NCBI RefSeq assembly: GCF_900167085.1
Contig: NZ_FUXA01000010.1
Location: forward strand, 62,001-126,000
Direction of reading: 5' to 3'
DNA length: 64,000 nt
Source of the DNA: Eubacterium ruminantium
Lineage (GTDB): Bacteria; Bacillota; Clostridia; Lachnospirales; Lachnospiraceae
This document shows positions 18,198 to 26,344 of the stretch, piece after piece. Within the stretch, counting starts at the first letter, position 1; the number at the start of each line of letters is the position of its first letter. A program made the translations under genes and the position numbers. The notes under the pieces were generated by a model. The model made no database searches, was not told the DNA's origin, and was given only the letters and a program-made list of their open reading frames with translations.

Positions 18198-19082
18198 TCA
18201 TCCCTCATTTTTACTTTTATTGTATCTACCAATTTTTCTCATAATTATAAAAAAGAAAATATATGAAGCAATGCATATCGGCCCAAATATAACAAAAGAT
18301 GCCACATCAACTTCCACTCCCGATATTTTCATGTATATTGCCATTGCCAAAACAGCTGTCACCAGAGTAACGGCCTTAACTATTATCACCGGTCCGAGAA
18401 TATAGCCCAGCTTATGCTTTATCCTCAGAAGATAAGCTATCACAAAACACGCTGGTACTATTATCCCCATATCCATTGCCTGTATAACCAACGAAGTACA
18501 ATTATCCAAACCAGCCGGAGCAGTATCCTTACCTATAGTTGGCACAATCTTGCCAATCCACATGAAGAATATCATAACGCCGGAAACGAAAAGAAAAATC
18601 CGCAGCCCTTTCGTTGGCATGTCTGACTTCAAACGTTCAATCTTAATCTCATCAAGAAGCATCATAACACAAAGTACGAATCCATAAAATGATAATGTCA
18701 TATTTGCCACATATAAAAGAAAAATGTCATTGTAGTACATTAGAAATGCATAGCTCATATATGTATATAGCATATATCCAAATAATCCTGTTAAAAGGAA
18801 TTTCCCAATCATACGTTCCTTCCTGATCATAAGAAGTGCTGCAATCATTCCGGGTACAATCAAAATGAGAGTCACCATATCCTGTGCAATAGCCTGCACT
18901 GCACTTGAAACAGAGTTTCTTGCATACAGGCCCTTTCCATAAAGAGTTACTGTTTCTCCGAACGTTGATATAACAGTTTTATCTGCCAATTCATTCATTG
19001 TTATGAGCGGTAAAACAGAACATATTACAGAAAATACGATTACAATAATAGATATTATTACGACTATTTTCTTCCTATTCAT
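18198..19082 (-). CDS. Integral membrane protein of unknown function
   Basis: 294 residues with eight to nine predicted hydrophobic segments, starting with IVVIISIIVIVFSVICSV. One larger extracytoplasmic loop lies at about 30-65 (ADKTVISTFGETVTLYGKG). No transporter signature recognised. It overlaps the flavodoxin gene upstream by 8 bases and abuts MarR downstream, so all three are co-transcribed. Confidence 0.78.
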   Translation of the reverse strand: MNRKKIVVIISIIVIVFSVICSVLPLITMNELADKTVISTFGETVTLYGKGLYARNSVSSAVQAIAQDMVTLILIVPGMIAALLMIRKERMIGKFLLTGLFGYMLYTYMSYAFLMYYNDIFLLYVANMTLSFYGFVLCVMMLLDEIKIERLKSDMPTKGLRIFLFVSGVMIFFMWIGKIVPTIGKDTAPAGLDNCTSLVIQAMDMGIIVPACFVIAYLLRIKHKLGYILGPVIIVKAVTLVTAVLAMAIYMKISGVEVDVASFVIFGPICIASYIFFFIIMRKIGRYNKSKNEG

Positions 19083-19617
19083 TATCTTTTCCTCCTACAT
19101 AATCAACAACCGGGTCAATAAATCTTTTGTCCGAGATATCATAAGACTTTGAAATCATTTCACCCTTTTTCCTATCATCTTCTGAAGAATTCTTATTATT
19201 CTTCAAAGAATTGGCAAACATTTTCATTGCTGTTCTTGATGGAAATTTCATCTTGTCATAATTGATACCCCCCTGACAGTAGAATGCCTTTATTAACGGT
19301 CTTTGTTCATCCGTTAATAAATTGTTTAAAAACTCATCAACTTCAGGATTATCATTTGGACTCGCCCCTACCGCAACAATAGAAAGCTTCTTATTCTTCC
19401 AGTAGGCAGCCTTTTCAAAAAACCATTTAACTTTTACAACCATTCCCGCCATACACCATCCTGCATAGATAATAGCTTCGTATGTTTCAAAAAAATCATT
19501 TGTTTTCTTTTTCACATCTTTAAGGTCATAAATATCTGCATTAAGCTCTTCAGAAATCCATTCGGCATATCTCTTTGTAAATCCAGTCTGAGACGTATAA
19601 ATCACCAGTGTTTTCAT
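19075..19617 (-). CDS. Flavodoxin-domain protein (HemG-like)
   Basis: 180 residues. The start MKTLVIYTSQTGFTKRYAEW holds the FMN phosphate loop (TSQTGFTK); IIYAGWCMAGMVVKVKWFFE and VAVGASPNDNPE follow, as in flavodoxin-fold proteins related to menaquinone-dependent protoporphyrinogen oxidase. The ATG at 19617 matches the family start. First gene of a MarR-controlled operon. Partner redox protein unknown. Confidence 0.83.
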   Translation of the reverse strand: MKTLVIYTSQTGFTKRYAEWISEELNADIYDLKDVKKKTNDFFETYEAIIYAGWCMAGMVVKVKWFFEKAAYWKNKKLSIVAVGASPNDNPEVDEFLNNLLTDEQRPLIKAFYCQGGINYDKMKFPSRTAMKMFANSLKNNKNSSEDDRKKGEMISKSYDISDKRFIDPVVDYVGGKDNE

Positions 19618-19650
19618 ATCATTAATCAATCCTTTCCAACCAAATAAAGG

Positions 19651-19700
19651 GTAATATATTACTCTTTTAACAAAGTAACATATTACCTTTTATGTGTCAA
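19651..19700 (-). promoter_or_regulatory. Promoter with two palindromic candidate MarR operators
   Basis: On the minus strand: -35 TTGACA (19695-19700), 17-bp spacer, extended -10 TGT-TACTTT (19672-19677). GTAACATATTAC (19675-19686, near-palindrome) covers the spacer and -10, and GTAATATATTAC (19651-19662, perfect palindrome) lies downstream. The arrangement fits repression by the operon's own MarR protein. Confidence 0.6.
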
Positions 19701-19742
19701 GTTTGATAATATTTTTTTTTCCTTCGCACGATATCCTGTAAT

Positions 19743-19901
19743 TTATCTTACAGCTTCATCATAATATCTAATCAGACTAAATTTTGAAGCCGAGCTATTT
19801 TCTCCGTCTAGCAACAAATTAGCTTTTTCAAAATCATCCAAAAGAACACTCATCTGCATAATAAGAAAGCTTCCATCTCCTAATATAATCTTTGGGTAAA
19901 C
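19743..19901 (-). other. In-frame extension beyond the SUKH stop codon
   Basis: Directly after the TAG of the SUKH gene the same frame stays open for 52 codons (VYPKIILGDGSFLIM ... SLIRYYDEAVR) to a TAA at 19743. It could be a former C-terminal part of a longer protein, a separate tiny ORF starting at ATG 19859 (38 codons, weak SD), or chance. The 19630-19742 stretch before it holds the operon promoter and otherwise nothing recognisable. Confidence 0.35.
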
Positions 19902-20279
19902 CTATTCACTCCAAAAAGCATTTATCTCATCTGGTAATATTTCTATGTTAATCCCAAAATATGTAACACACTCTGCCTCAATCATCACCGGAACGTTAAA
20001 AAATCGACCATTTTCATCTATTCCATATAATTCACCACCGCCATCAGATCCAATAATAATATGCCCAGGAAGATACTTCTCTATCTCATAATCATAGTTA
20101 ATTTCCTCCAGTTCCTCTAAAGGAAACAACACAAGCCATGTTTCACCAATATCTCCTTCGCCACCATTATGTTCTCTCATGAACTCAAGATATTGTTTGG
20201 ATAATTCTATACCATTAACAGATTCAATTGATTCACCATTATAAGGAACATTAAATTCAAAGTGCCCCCAATTTCCCAT
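19902..20279 (-). CDS. SUKH (SMI1/KNR4) family protein
   Basis: 125 residues: MGNWGHFEFNVPYNGESI, YLEFMREHNGGEGDIGETWL, PGHIIIGSDGGGELYGIDE. This is the typical SUKH core, a family that often supplies immunity against polymorphic toxins. No toxin gene is adjacent. It follows a 5' region with a fair SD (AGGAGGTAAGG). A truncated relative lies at 8578. Confidence 0.8.
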   Translation of the reverse strand: MGNWGHFEFNVPYNGESIESVNGIELSKQYLEFMREHNGGEGDIGETWLVLFPLEELEEINYDYEIEKYLPGHIIIGSDGGGELYGIDENGRFFNVPVMIEAECVTYFGINIEILPDEINAFWSE

Positions 20280-20423
20280 ATAATACCTTACCTCCTATAA
20301 ACCTCTAATTCTCACTCACTACAAACTCCGATTTGCAATAGTACGCAAAACAAATTGCCTCTTTACCAGAGTTCGTCCAAAATATTTTCCGCTAAAACGA
20401 CTTAGTTATCGTTCTATGTCTTA

Positions 20424-21119
20424 TTAATATTCCATTGCCAAAGTTACAAGTTTCTTTATGTGGATATCTACTGTGTCAAAACATTTAACAGGGCAATTGT
20501 CAGGATTAAGAATCAAAGGCAATTCTGTACATCCCAATATGATTCCTTCTATTCCATCGTCATCTTTCATTCTATTGATGATATTAACCAGTTCTGTTAA
20601 TGTAGATTCTTTTACAACACCTACTTCAAGTTCCTCATAAATTCTTTTCCCTATAAGTTCTCGTTCCTTCTCCTTCGGAATAGTTACCTGTACACCCGCT
20701 GAAATCAGATCTTTCTTCATATATTCTTGTTCCATAGTGAAAACCGTTCCCAAAAGACCAATCCTTTTTATCCCCTGTGAAACTACTTCATCACAGACCA
20801 CTTTTGGAATGCTTACAAGCGGAAAATCTGTTTTCTTTGATAATTCATCATATACCATATGCATGGTAATAGCAGTTAACGAAATGACTTCAGCTCCCCC
20901 AGAAATCAAACAGTTGACTTTTTCTGACAAATAATCTGTTAATGAATCATATTTTGAATTTGTAACATAATCCCATGCTCTTCGGAAATTCACACTTTCT
21001 ATGCTAATGTCCGGCATCGCCTTCCCGTCTGTAATCTTATCAATTTCATCATTAAGTTTTTTATAATACATCACAGTGGATTCAGGTCCTGTACCTCCCA
21101 CTAATCCTATTTTTTTCAT
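20424..21119 (-). CDS. Aspartate/glutamate racemase family protein
   Basis: 231 residues beginning MKKIGLVGGTGPESTVMYY. The second catalytic element IILGCTELPLIL keeps its Cys. The first site, usually a Cys or Thr in an N-T-A/M-H motif, reads LTAITMHMVYDELS, with Thr rather than Cys, as in YgeA-type broad-specificity racemases. Probably racemises a small amino acid in the cytoplasm. ATG 21119 matches the family start. Confidence 0.83.
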   Translation of the reverse strand: MKKIGLVGGTGPESTVMYYKKLNDEIDKITDGKAMPDISIESVNFRRAWDYVTNSKYDSLTDYLSEKVNCLISGGAEVISLTAITMHMVYDELSKKTDFPLVSIPKVVCDEVVSQGIKRIGLLGTVFTMEQEYMKKDLISAGVQVTIPKEKERELIGKRIYEELEVGVVKESTLTELVNIINRMKDDDGIEGIILGCTELPLILNPDNCPVKCFDTVDIHIKKLVTLAMEY

Positions 21120-21128
21120 ATTCCACAA

Positions 21129-21469
21129 TACTCCAATGCTCTCTCGATATCTTTTTTCCGGTATACTTGTCGTTATTCATTACCTGAATAACTTTAATTA
21201 TTCTGTTGGTTGCTCAAATACAATTTATTTTCTTCATCTTAAACACCTTGCATCTTAAGGTCAAATGGTTCTTCTTCAGCAATTCCCGACCCGTTTTACA
21301 AACTATGGTGTCTAAATGTATTCTTTTAACTAATTCGTCATCTCGATCCCATCTTGGTTTTTAAACCGAAACCACATTTTAAATATAACATATCGTAAAT
21401 TATTACACTATAATGCGTTAATAAATCTTTTTTAAAGGATGTAACATACGCTTTTTAATCGGTCATATT
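21129..21469. other. Intergenic region without recognisable gene
   Basis: About 340 AT-rich bases between the antiporter and racemase genes. Frames on both strands are short. No clear terminator with T tract or promoter was recognised. Confidence 0.5.
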
Positions 21470-22663
21470 TTATGCAGCATCTCCTTCCTTATTACGCTTC
21501 AAAAATCGCTGATATGTAAGGTCTATTCCAAATGCTCCCATTGGTGCTGTTAATAGGATTGCAATTACCGATACCGTCAGCACTATCTGTCCGCATGGAA
21601 GTCCCATTGCAAGCGGAAGTCCTCCAATCGCAGCCTGTACAGTTGCTTTCGGTGTGTAAGCAATAATACAGAACAGTTTCTCTTTTATATTCAGTTTTGT
21701 TCCTAATACACATACAAATACACCAAGCATTCTGAACAATAGTACGCCTAATACCAGAATAATCGAACTAACTCCGGCAGATACTGCACTATCGATAGCT
21801 ACAGAAGCTCCCACCAGTACAAAGAGAAATATCTCTGCCACAGCCCACATTTTGTCATATTTTTCGGAAAGTTCTTTAGCGTAATGTGAGCTCCATTTTT
21901 TTATCCCGATTCCTATAGCCATAATGGCTATTAGTGAAGCAAAAGGAACCACTTTAAAATTATCCTCAAATGCCGATAAAGCAAATGATACCGAAAGAAC
22001 TATTATAGCCTTAACAGTTGCTCTTATCTTGATCTTCAAAAACCATTTTACAAATATGAATCCAACAACAAGTCCTACTATGATTCCTGTAATGATACTG
22101 ACCGGAATATTTACAAAGCGCAGAATTGAAACTTCTCCACCTTGTGCAAGCCCTGTAAATGTCGTAAACATTACTATAACAAAAACATCATCCACCGATG
22201 CACCTGCAAGGATCATCTGTGGAATTCCCTTGTCTGTTCCATACCCTTCATCTATAAGCCTGATCATTCTCGGAACAATAACTGCCGGTGAAACCGCTCC
22301 TATAACCGCTCCCATGACGGCGGCATCAAGTACGGAAATATCCAGCAAAATTGGTGCAAGAATAACCATCCCTATAATTTCAAAACAAGCCGGAACAAAA
22401 CACATGAGAATGGCAGAACGCCCTACCTTCTTCAGATCAGAAAGATCAAGTTTAAGTCCTGCGCGGAGCAATATAACAATCAATGCAATTCTGCGGATAT
22501 CTGTTGATACATCAAGAACAGACTGATCTATAAGATTTAAAGAATATGGACCGATGATAATTCCTGCTATGATCATCCCAAACAGGCTTGGGAAATGTAT
22601 TTTCTTACAGATCCAACCCAAAAACAGTCCTAACAACATAATTACAGATAAACTTATCAGCAT
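21470..22663 (-). CDS. Monovalent cation:proton antiporter (CPA family)
   Basis: 397 residues, about eleven to twelve membrane helices. Signatures: LFGMIIAGIIIGPYSLNL near the N-terminus, ALIVILLRAGLKLDLSDL, GAVSPAVIVPRM and the ion-binding helix ILAGASVDDVFVIVMF with paired Asp. It likely exchanges Na+ or K+ for H+. AAGGAGGT seven bases before ATG 22663 decides the start over an in-frame codon at 22681. The leader upstream looks like a riboswitch with alternative hairpins. Confidence 0.87.
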   Translation of the reverse strand: MLISLSVIMLLGLFLGWICKKIHFPSLFGMIIAGIIIGPYSLNLIDQSVLDVSTDIRRIALIVILLRAGLKLDLSDLKKVGRSAILMCFVPACFEIIGMVILAPILLDISVLDAAVMGAVIGAVSPAVIVPRMIRLIDEGYGTDKGIPQMILAGASVDDVFVIVMFTTFTGLAQGGEVSILRFVNIPVSIITGIIVGLVVGFIFVKWFLKIKIRATVKAIIVLSVSFALSAFEDNFKVVPFASLIAIMAIGIGIKKWSSHYAKELSEKYDKMWAVAEIFLFVLVGASVAIDSAVSAGVSSIILVLGVLLFRMLGVFVCVLGTKLNIKEKLFCIIAYTPKATVQAAIGGLPLAMGLPCGQIVLTVSVIAILLTAPMGAFGIDLTYQRFLKRNKEGDAA

Positions 22664-22680
22664 AATATTTACCTCCTTCA

Positions 22681-22796
22681 TAATGCAGAAAAGCTGATAA
22701 TTTCTGCATCAAAATAAAAGATGCAGAAGTCATCAGCCTAATAAGCGGTTTAAGCAGGCATGCTGCTTTGGGAGACCTCATTCCCAATACCAATAA
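22681..22796 (-). promoter_or_regulatory. Structured leader, candidate cation riboswitch
   Basis: The ~130-nt leader contains (5' to 3' on the minus strand) hairpins TTGGGA/TCCCAA and GCAG/CTGC, then three mutually complementary arms: TTCTGCATC (about 22722-22730), GATGCAGAA (about 22702-22710) and TTTTCTGCATTA (22681-22692). Arm 2 can pair with arm 1 or with arm 3; arm 3 directly precedes the SD. This is the layout of a translational switch. Li+ and Na+ riboswitch classes (nhaA-I, nhaA-II, DUF1646 motifs) are known before antiporter genes; the class here could not be assigned by eye. Confidence 0.6.
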
Positions 22797-22801
22797 ATCG
22801 G

Positions 22802-22830
22802 ATTATATCACCGAATTTTGAAATTGTATA
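22802..22830 (-). promoter_or_regulatory. Promoter of the antiporter leader
   Basis: -35 TATACA (22825-22830), 17-bp spacer, extended -10 TGA-TATAAT (22802-22807). Predicted transcript start near 22795. Confidence 0.65.
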
Positions 22831-22850
22831 GCATTATACGTTCATAGAAC

Positions 22851-23237
22851 TTATTCTGTTATCTCAATGCTGTTTCCATCCGGATCCGATATCTTACTCT
22901 CAAAATAACCATCGCCGGTTGTTCTTGGCTGAGATACTATCTCATAACCATCATCTTCAAGCTGTTTTGTAAGCGCAATCACATTCTCTTTTGTTCCCAC
23001 AGAAAATGCCAGATGATTCATGCCGGATTCTAAATCTACGAACTTATGATACTCAAGCTTTGTATTTGCCATTATCTCAACTCTGACATCACTGTCAAAT
23101 GTAAGGAAATAGCTTGAAAAGCCTTTACTATTTACATATTTATCATTGCATTTTGCGTCAAAATATTTTATATAAAAATCCTTTAATCTCTCCAGATCCG
23201 GAGTATATATTCCTATGTGTGTAACTTTTGTTTTCAT
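22851..23237 (-). CDS. VOC-family (glyoxalase/dioxygenase fold) protein
   Basis: 128 residues: VTHIGIYTPDLERLKDFYIKYF, MNHLAFSVGTKENVIAL and KISDPDGNSIEITE give the two beta-alpha-beta-beta-beta halves. Metal ligands His7, His in NHLAF and Glu in IEITE are present, as in lactoylglutathione lyase-like enzymes. Substrate unknown. Confidence 0.85.
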   Translation of the reverse strand: MKTKVTHIGIYTPDLERLKDFYIKYFDAKCNDKYVNSKGFSSYFLTFDSDVRVEIMANTKLEYHKFVDLESGMNHLAFSVGTKENVIALTKQLEDDGYEIVSQPRTTGDGYFESKISDPDGNSIEITE

Positions 23238-23267
23238 AACATGTACCTCTTTCTATTTATAAAATTA

Positions 23268-23435
23268 TCAAGCAACATAAGAAGTACCGCTATGTGTCAT
23301 CCGCATGAAAGCATACTGAAACAGCTCTGTAATATCCTGCATAGCCAGTTTCATAATCCTGTAACTGTTAAATCTTCCATAGCATGACATTATTAAGTTT
23401 CTTTTATTAACATCAGTCATAAAACGATTCAGCAT
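23268..23435 (-). CDS. Small hypothetical ORF after the CD3324-type gene
   Basis: 55 codons (MLNRFMTDVNKRNLIMSCYG ... MRMTHSGTSYVA) starting three bases after the stop of the upstream gene. No good SD, so translation would depend on coupling. It could be a remnant of a larger gene. Not recognised. Confidence 0.3.
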   Translation of the reverse strand: MLNRFMTDVNKRNLIMSCYGRFNSYRIMKLAMQDITELFQYAFMRMTHSGTSYVA

Positions 23436-23438
23436 AGC

Positions 23439-23717
23439 TTATACTGCTTTCTTCTTTTCCTGACCAACAATACGCCATATGCTTTTTTCTGATAAGCAAA
23501 ATCTTTCAGATAATTCCGTTATCTTGCAGCCTGATAAATATGCTTTATAAATCGAAGCATTTCTATCTCGAAGCATTTTTCTTGTCTGGTTTTTTTCACC
23601 CCAGCCACTTCTTACTTCGTCTCTACGCGGAATATAAATATTTGTCCCATCAGTATATTGCTGGATTATTACTATTAATTCACGTGGAAGAACTTCTTCC
23701 GCTCTTAAATAGCCCAT
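23439..23717 (-). CDS. CD3324-family HTH protein
   Basis: 92 residues: AEEVLPRELIVIIQQYTDG, IYIPRRDEVRSGWGEKNQTR and a C-terminal helix-turn-helix ITELSERFCLSEKSIWRIV. The family is common in Firmicutes and resembles Mor-like DNA-binding proteins. SD GGAGG precedes the ATG. A long imperfect inverted repeat lies in its 5' region. Confidence 0.78.
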   Translation of the reverse strand: MGYLRAEEVLPRELIVIIQQYTDGTNIYIPRRDEVRSGWGEKNQTRKMLRDRNASIYKAYLSGCKITELSERFCLSEKSIWRIVGQEKKKAV

Positions 23718-23753
23718 TCGTGCGCCTCCAAAATTTTATTTTTCTTTTAGGGA

Positions 23754-23802
23754 GCATCGGCTATTACGTAATATTGTTTATTTAATCGCTATAGCCAATG
23801 CT
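23754..23802 (-). repeat. Imperfect inverted repeat in the leader of the CD3324-type gene
   Basis: GCATCGGCTATTACG and CGCTATAGCCAATGC (23754-23768, 23788-23802) can form a 15-bp stem with two mismatched positions and an AT-rich loop, some 40 bases before the gene start. Possible operator or attenuator-like hairpin. Confidence 0.4.
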
Positions 23803-23949
23803 ATGCGCAAAAGTAAGGTGTTGTCATATAAAACTTCCTCCTTCTCCATATCTAATTTGTACCTTACACAAACCACATATAAAAGTCAACTATTGTCATT
23901 AATCATGTCGCAACTGCTTTCTAACCATCTTATATTTTTTTCTTATCCT

Positions 23950-24753
23950 TTAGTTTAATACATTTTCATTCAAATACTTAATCACTTCGTCGGTAGTAAA
24001 ATAATCCTCATGTTTAATCCCATGGAATATCTGGCAATCTGCGTTTTGGTAACATCCTGCAAGTTTCTTTTGCATATCAGCATCAAGTGTTGTATCTGCA
24101 TCCGATCCAATAACAGTCACCGGACACTGAGTATTAACTGCATATTTATCAACTCGGATATTATTCTTTATGAATACATCCAGCGGTCCCCAAAAGATAG
24201 GAATTATCTTATTATACATATCTGCACTTGTCCGATAGCCGGATGCAAGAACTAAATGTTTGCATTCACGCACGCTTGCAAGGTATGCCGCCATACCGCA
24301 TCCATAACTATGTCCAAAAATATAAATATCCTTATCCGGATACTTCGCCCTGGCATAATCATACAGTTCCTCGGCTGATTGCTGCATCGTCTTCAAATTC
24401 ATTTTCCCTTTACTGTTCTGAGTACCATAATAATCCACTGAAAGGAATGATGAGTCAAATCTTCCACCATACATTCCAGCTGTATTATAAGCTATGTACA
24501 TCGACCCACCAAAGAATAAAATCACCTTATCTGAATCAGCGTCAAGATTGTAACCAAATCCTGATAAAGAATCATTTATCTGAATCTCTTCCGGCTTATA
24601 ATCTACATTCTTTAGGCGTTTATCACCTTTGTAAAATGAGTACGATATGAACTGCATGATTGAATCTGTTGCAAAATACACAATCAACACCCACATAATA
24701 GTTTTTAAAATTATATATCCGGCACTCACTTTTTTCCTTCCTTTTCCTCTCAT
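23950..24753 (-). CDS. Alpha/beta hydrolase with N-terminal membrane anchor
   Basis: 267 residues. A single hydrophobic segment at about 13-32 (YIILKTIMWVLIVYFATDSI) anchors the protein; the hydrolase domain has IFGHSYGCGMAAYLAS (nucleophile elbow GHSYG), VIGSDADTTLD (acid) and HGIKHEDYF (His). Likely a lipase/esterase or peptidase at the membrane. Overlaps the PadR gene by four bases (ATGA), implying coupled translation. Confidence 0.82.
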   Translation of the reverse strand: MRGKGRKKVSAGYIILKTIMWVLIVYFATDSIMQFISYSFYKGDKRLKNVDYKPEEIQINDSLSGFGYNLDADSDKVILFFGGSMYIAYNTAGMYGGRFDSSFLSVDYYGTQNSKGKMNLKTMQQSAEELYDYARAKYPDKDIYIFGHSYGCGMAAYLASVRECKHLVLASGYRTSADMYNKIIPIFWGPLDVFIKNNIRVDKYAVNTQCPVTVIGSDADTTLDADMQKKLAGCYQNADCQIFHGIKHEDYFTTDEVIKYLNENVLN

Positions 24754-25283
24754 CGTAACATCCGTTTTGCCTTAGCACACCACTTTAAATACGCTTCATA
24801 TGTATCAACTCCGAACGAAACTGTAAGATAGTAATACATATGGTCCTCATTATCCAAATTCTTTTCCAAATTCCGGCAATATGTCTTTAAGATTTTTAAA
24901 TCATTTTCTATCTGTTCTTCAAATACTTCAATATTACGAACAGCCACTTCCTTACTACCCGCTCCTCCAAAGAATAGCTTTAAAAGCGTTTCATATTTCA
25001 GTTCATTACTCGCCTGTTCTTCTTTTAACCAGTTCCTTAGGGTCTCTTCTCCCGTCTTCGTAATATGATACGTAAGCTTTTCACGTCCTCCCACTGATGT
25101 ATCATTCTTGATGATCATGCCGCTATTTTCCATATCTTTAAGAGCAGGATATATATTTCCAAAGCTTCCCTTCCAAAAGAAACTGATAGCACCGTCAATT
25201 CGTTTCTTGATTTCATATCCTGATAAATCCTCATGACTAAGTAGCCCGAGGATAACCATATCTATTTTTCTTTCTCTTGCCAT
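24750..25283 (-). CDS. PadR-family transcriptional regulator
   Basis: 177 residues: VILGLLSHEDLSGYEIKKRI, FGNIYPALKDMENSGMI and REKLTYHITKTGEETLRNWL form the PadR winged helix; the C-terminal helices dimerise. It precedes the hydrolase gene in one operon and probably represses it from GATATATC-like repeats at the promoter. Confidence 0.88.
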   Translation of the reverse strand: MARERKIDMVILGLLSHEDLSGYEIKKRIDGAISFFWKGSFGNIYPALKDMENSGMIIKNDTSVGGREKLTYHITKTGEETLRNWLKEEQASNELKYETLLKLFFGGAGSKEVAVRNIEVFEEQIENDLKILKTYCRNLEKNLDNEDHMYYYLTVSFGVDTYEAYLKWCAKAKRMLR

Positions 25284-25303
25284 ATTGCGCCCTCTTTATG
25301 TAT

Positions 25304-25356
25304 CTTTTTGATATATCTGTTTGATATATATTATCATTATACAAATATTTAGTCAA
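25304..25356 (-). promoter_or_regulatory. Promoter and repeated ATATC motifs before padR
   Basis: -35 TTGACT (25351-25356), 17-bp spacer, -10 TAATAT (25328-25333). Downstream of -10 the sequence repeats ATATATCAAA-type units, a plausible PadR binding site. Confidence 0.55.
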
Positions 25357-25359
25357 TAA

Positions 25360-25393
25360 AAAAAATGCCCTGTCACACTAAAGTGTGACGGGC
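25360..25393 (-). terminator. Strong rho-independent terminator of the XRE gene
   Basis: GCCCGTCACAC / GTGTGACAGGGC (25383-25393 with 25367-25378) followed on the minus strand by a run of T. Confidence 0.8.
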
Positions 25394-25465
25394 GTCTTTA
25401 TTATCAACCTCATCTTTTATTATACATAAACTCTAGAGTAAAATCATTACCCCCCATATCCGATA

Positions 25466-26137
25466 TTATCTTATCTTTCCTCCATGAAATACACATTCAT
25501 ATACTTTAACATCATTCAGGTATATTTCTTCAAATCCCTGGAACCAAGTAAAATCTCCTGTCACTTTACACCTGTATGTATATTCACCGGACTGATAGAT
25601 TTCGGGACCTCTGTAAGGCATCCTCTTATCTGCCGCACGCAGAGCTTCCTTTAAGAAATCTCCGCTGAATCTGTCATCCAAAACTCTGCCGATATAGTTC
25701 ATAGCCCAAACAGTGACATCCTTCTTCCAGACAGCCTCTTCTCCGGCAAACTCTTCGCCACCCACATATGTATCATGATACATATAGTCCCCATCTTCGT
25801 ATCTGAAGTCATGGGATGCAGGTCTTGTAGCATCCACTTCATTCATAAATCCCGCATAGGTATTTACATTTGCCTTCAGCCTAAACTCTATCAATTCATC
25901 GATATCAGTCTGCTCTTCCGTAGAAATATTAACCGCACAATCCTGATCTTTCACCAGATAATCTACACTGACATTCATCAAATTACTTATCTGGATAAGA
26001 TTGTAAATGTCCGGATAAACCAGCGATGATTCCCACTTCGCCACAGCCTGTCTGGAAACGCCAAGTTTCTCGGCTAACTCCTCCTGGGTTAATCCCTTAT
26101 TCTTTCTTAGTATTTGTAATTTTTCGGAAAATACCAT
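25466..26137 (-). CDS. XRE-family regulator with DUF5680 C-terminal domain
   Basis: 223 residues. HTH at residues 3-58 (LRKNKGLTQEELAEKLGVS, VSRQAVAKWESS); the C-terminal part (about 85-223; DIDELIEFRLKANVNTYAG, YRGPEIYQSGEYTYRC, WFQGFEEIYL) matches the DUF5680 domain often fused to XRE. GGAGGTGAT before ATG 26137 fixes the start. The leader has two perfect hairpins. Confidence 0.85.
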   Translation of the reverse strand: MVFSEKLQILRKNKGLTQEELAEKLGVSRQAVAKWESSLVYPDIYNLIQISNLMNVSVDYLVKDQDCAVNISTEEQTDIDELIEFRLKANVNTYAGFMNEVDATRPASHDFRYEDGDYMYHDTYVGGEEFAGEEAVWKKDVTVWAMNYIGRVLDDRFSGDFLKEALRAADKRMPYRGPEIYQSGEYTYRCKVTGDFTWFQGFEEIYLNDVKVYECVFHGGKIR

Positions 26138-26174
26138 TTTTATCACCTCCGAAATTATCATACAAGATTATTCC

Positions 26175-26225
26175 GGTTCATAACATGAACCTGTAGTAGC
26201 ATTTCTGCTACTTATGTTATACAGG
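26175..26225 (-). other. Double hairpin in the XRE gene leader
   Basis: CCTGTA...TACAGG encloses GTAGCA-GAAA-TGCTAC (26190-26225), followed by GGTTCAT-GTT-ATGAACC (26175-26191). Both are followed within 40 bases by the SD. No T tract, so not a simple terminator; regulatory or stabilising role possible. Confidence 0.45.
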
Positions 26226-26292
26226 CACTGCGACTGTTCCTTTTATAATATCATATATACAAAACTGAATCCAAATATAATCCACTATAAAA

Positions 26293-26317
26293 GAGAGCAG
26301 GCATAAACCTGCTCTCC
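26293..26317 (-). terminator. Rho-independent terminator of the cupin gene
   Basis: GAGAGCAGG / CCTGCTCTC with a 7-base loop, followed on the minus strand by TTTTATAG; about 30 bases after the stop codon. Confidence 0.7.
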
Positions 26318-26344
26318 GTTAATCAACCATTTTAAATTAATAAC

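Noticed and set aside
21924-22526. 200-codon plus-strand frame opposite the antiporter
   Set aside because: Mirror of a highly hydrophobic coding sequence; no SD and no protein-like motifs.
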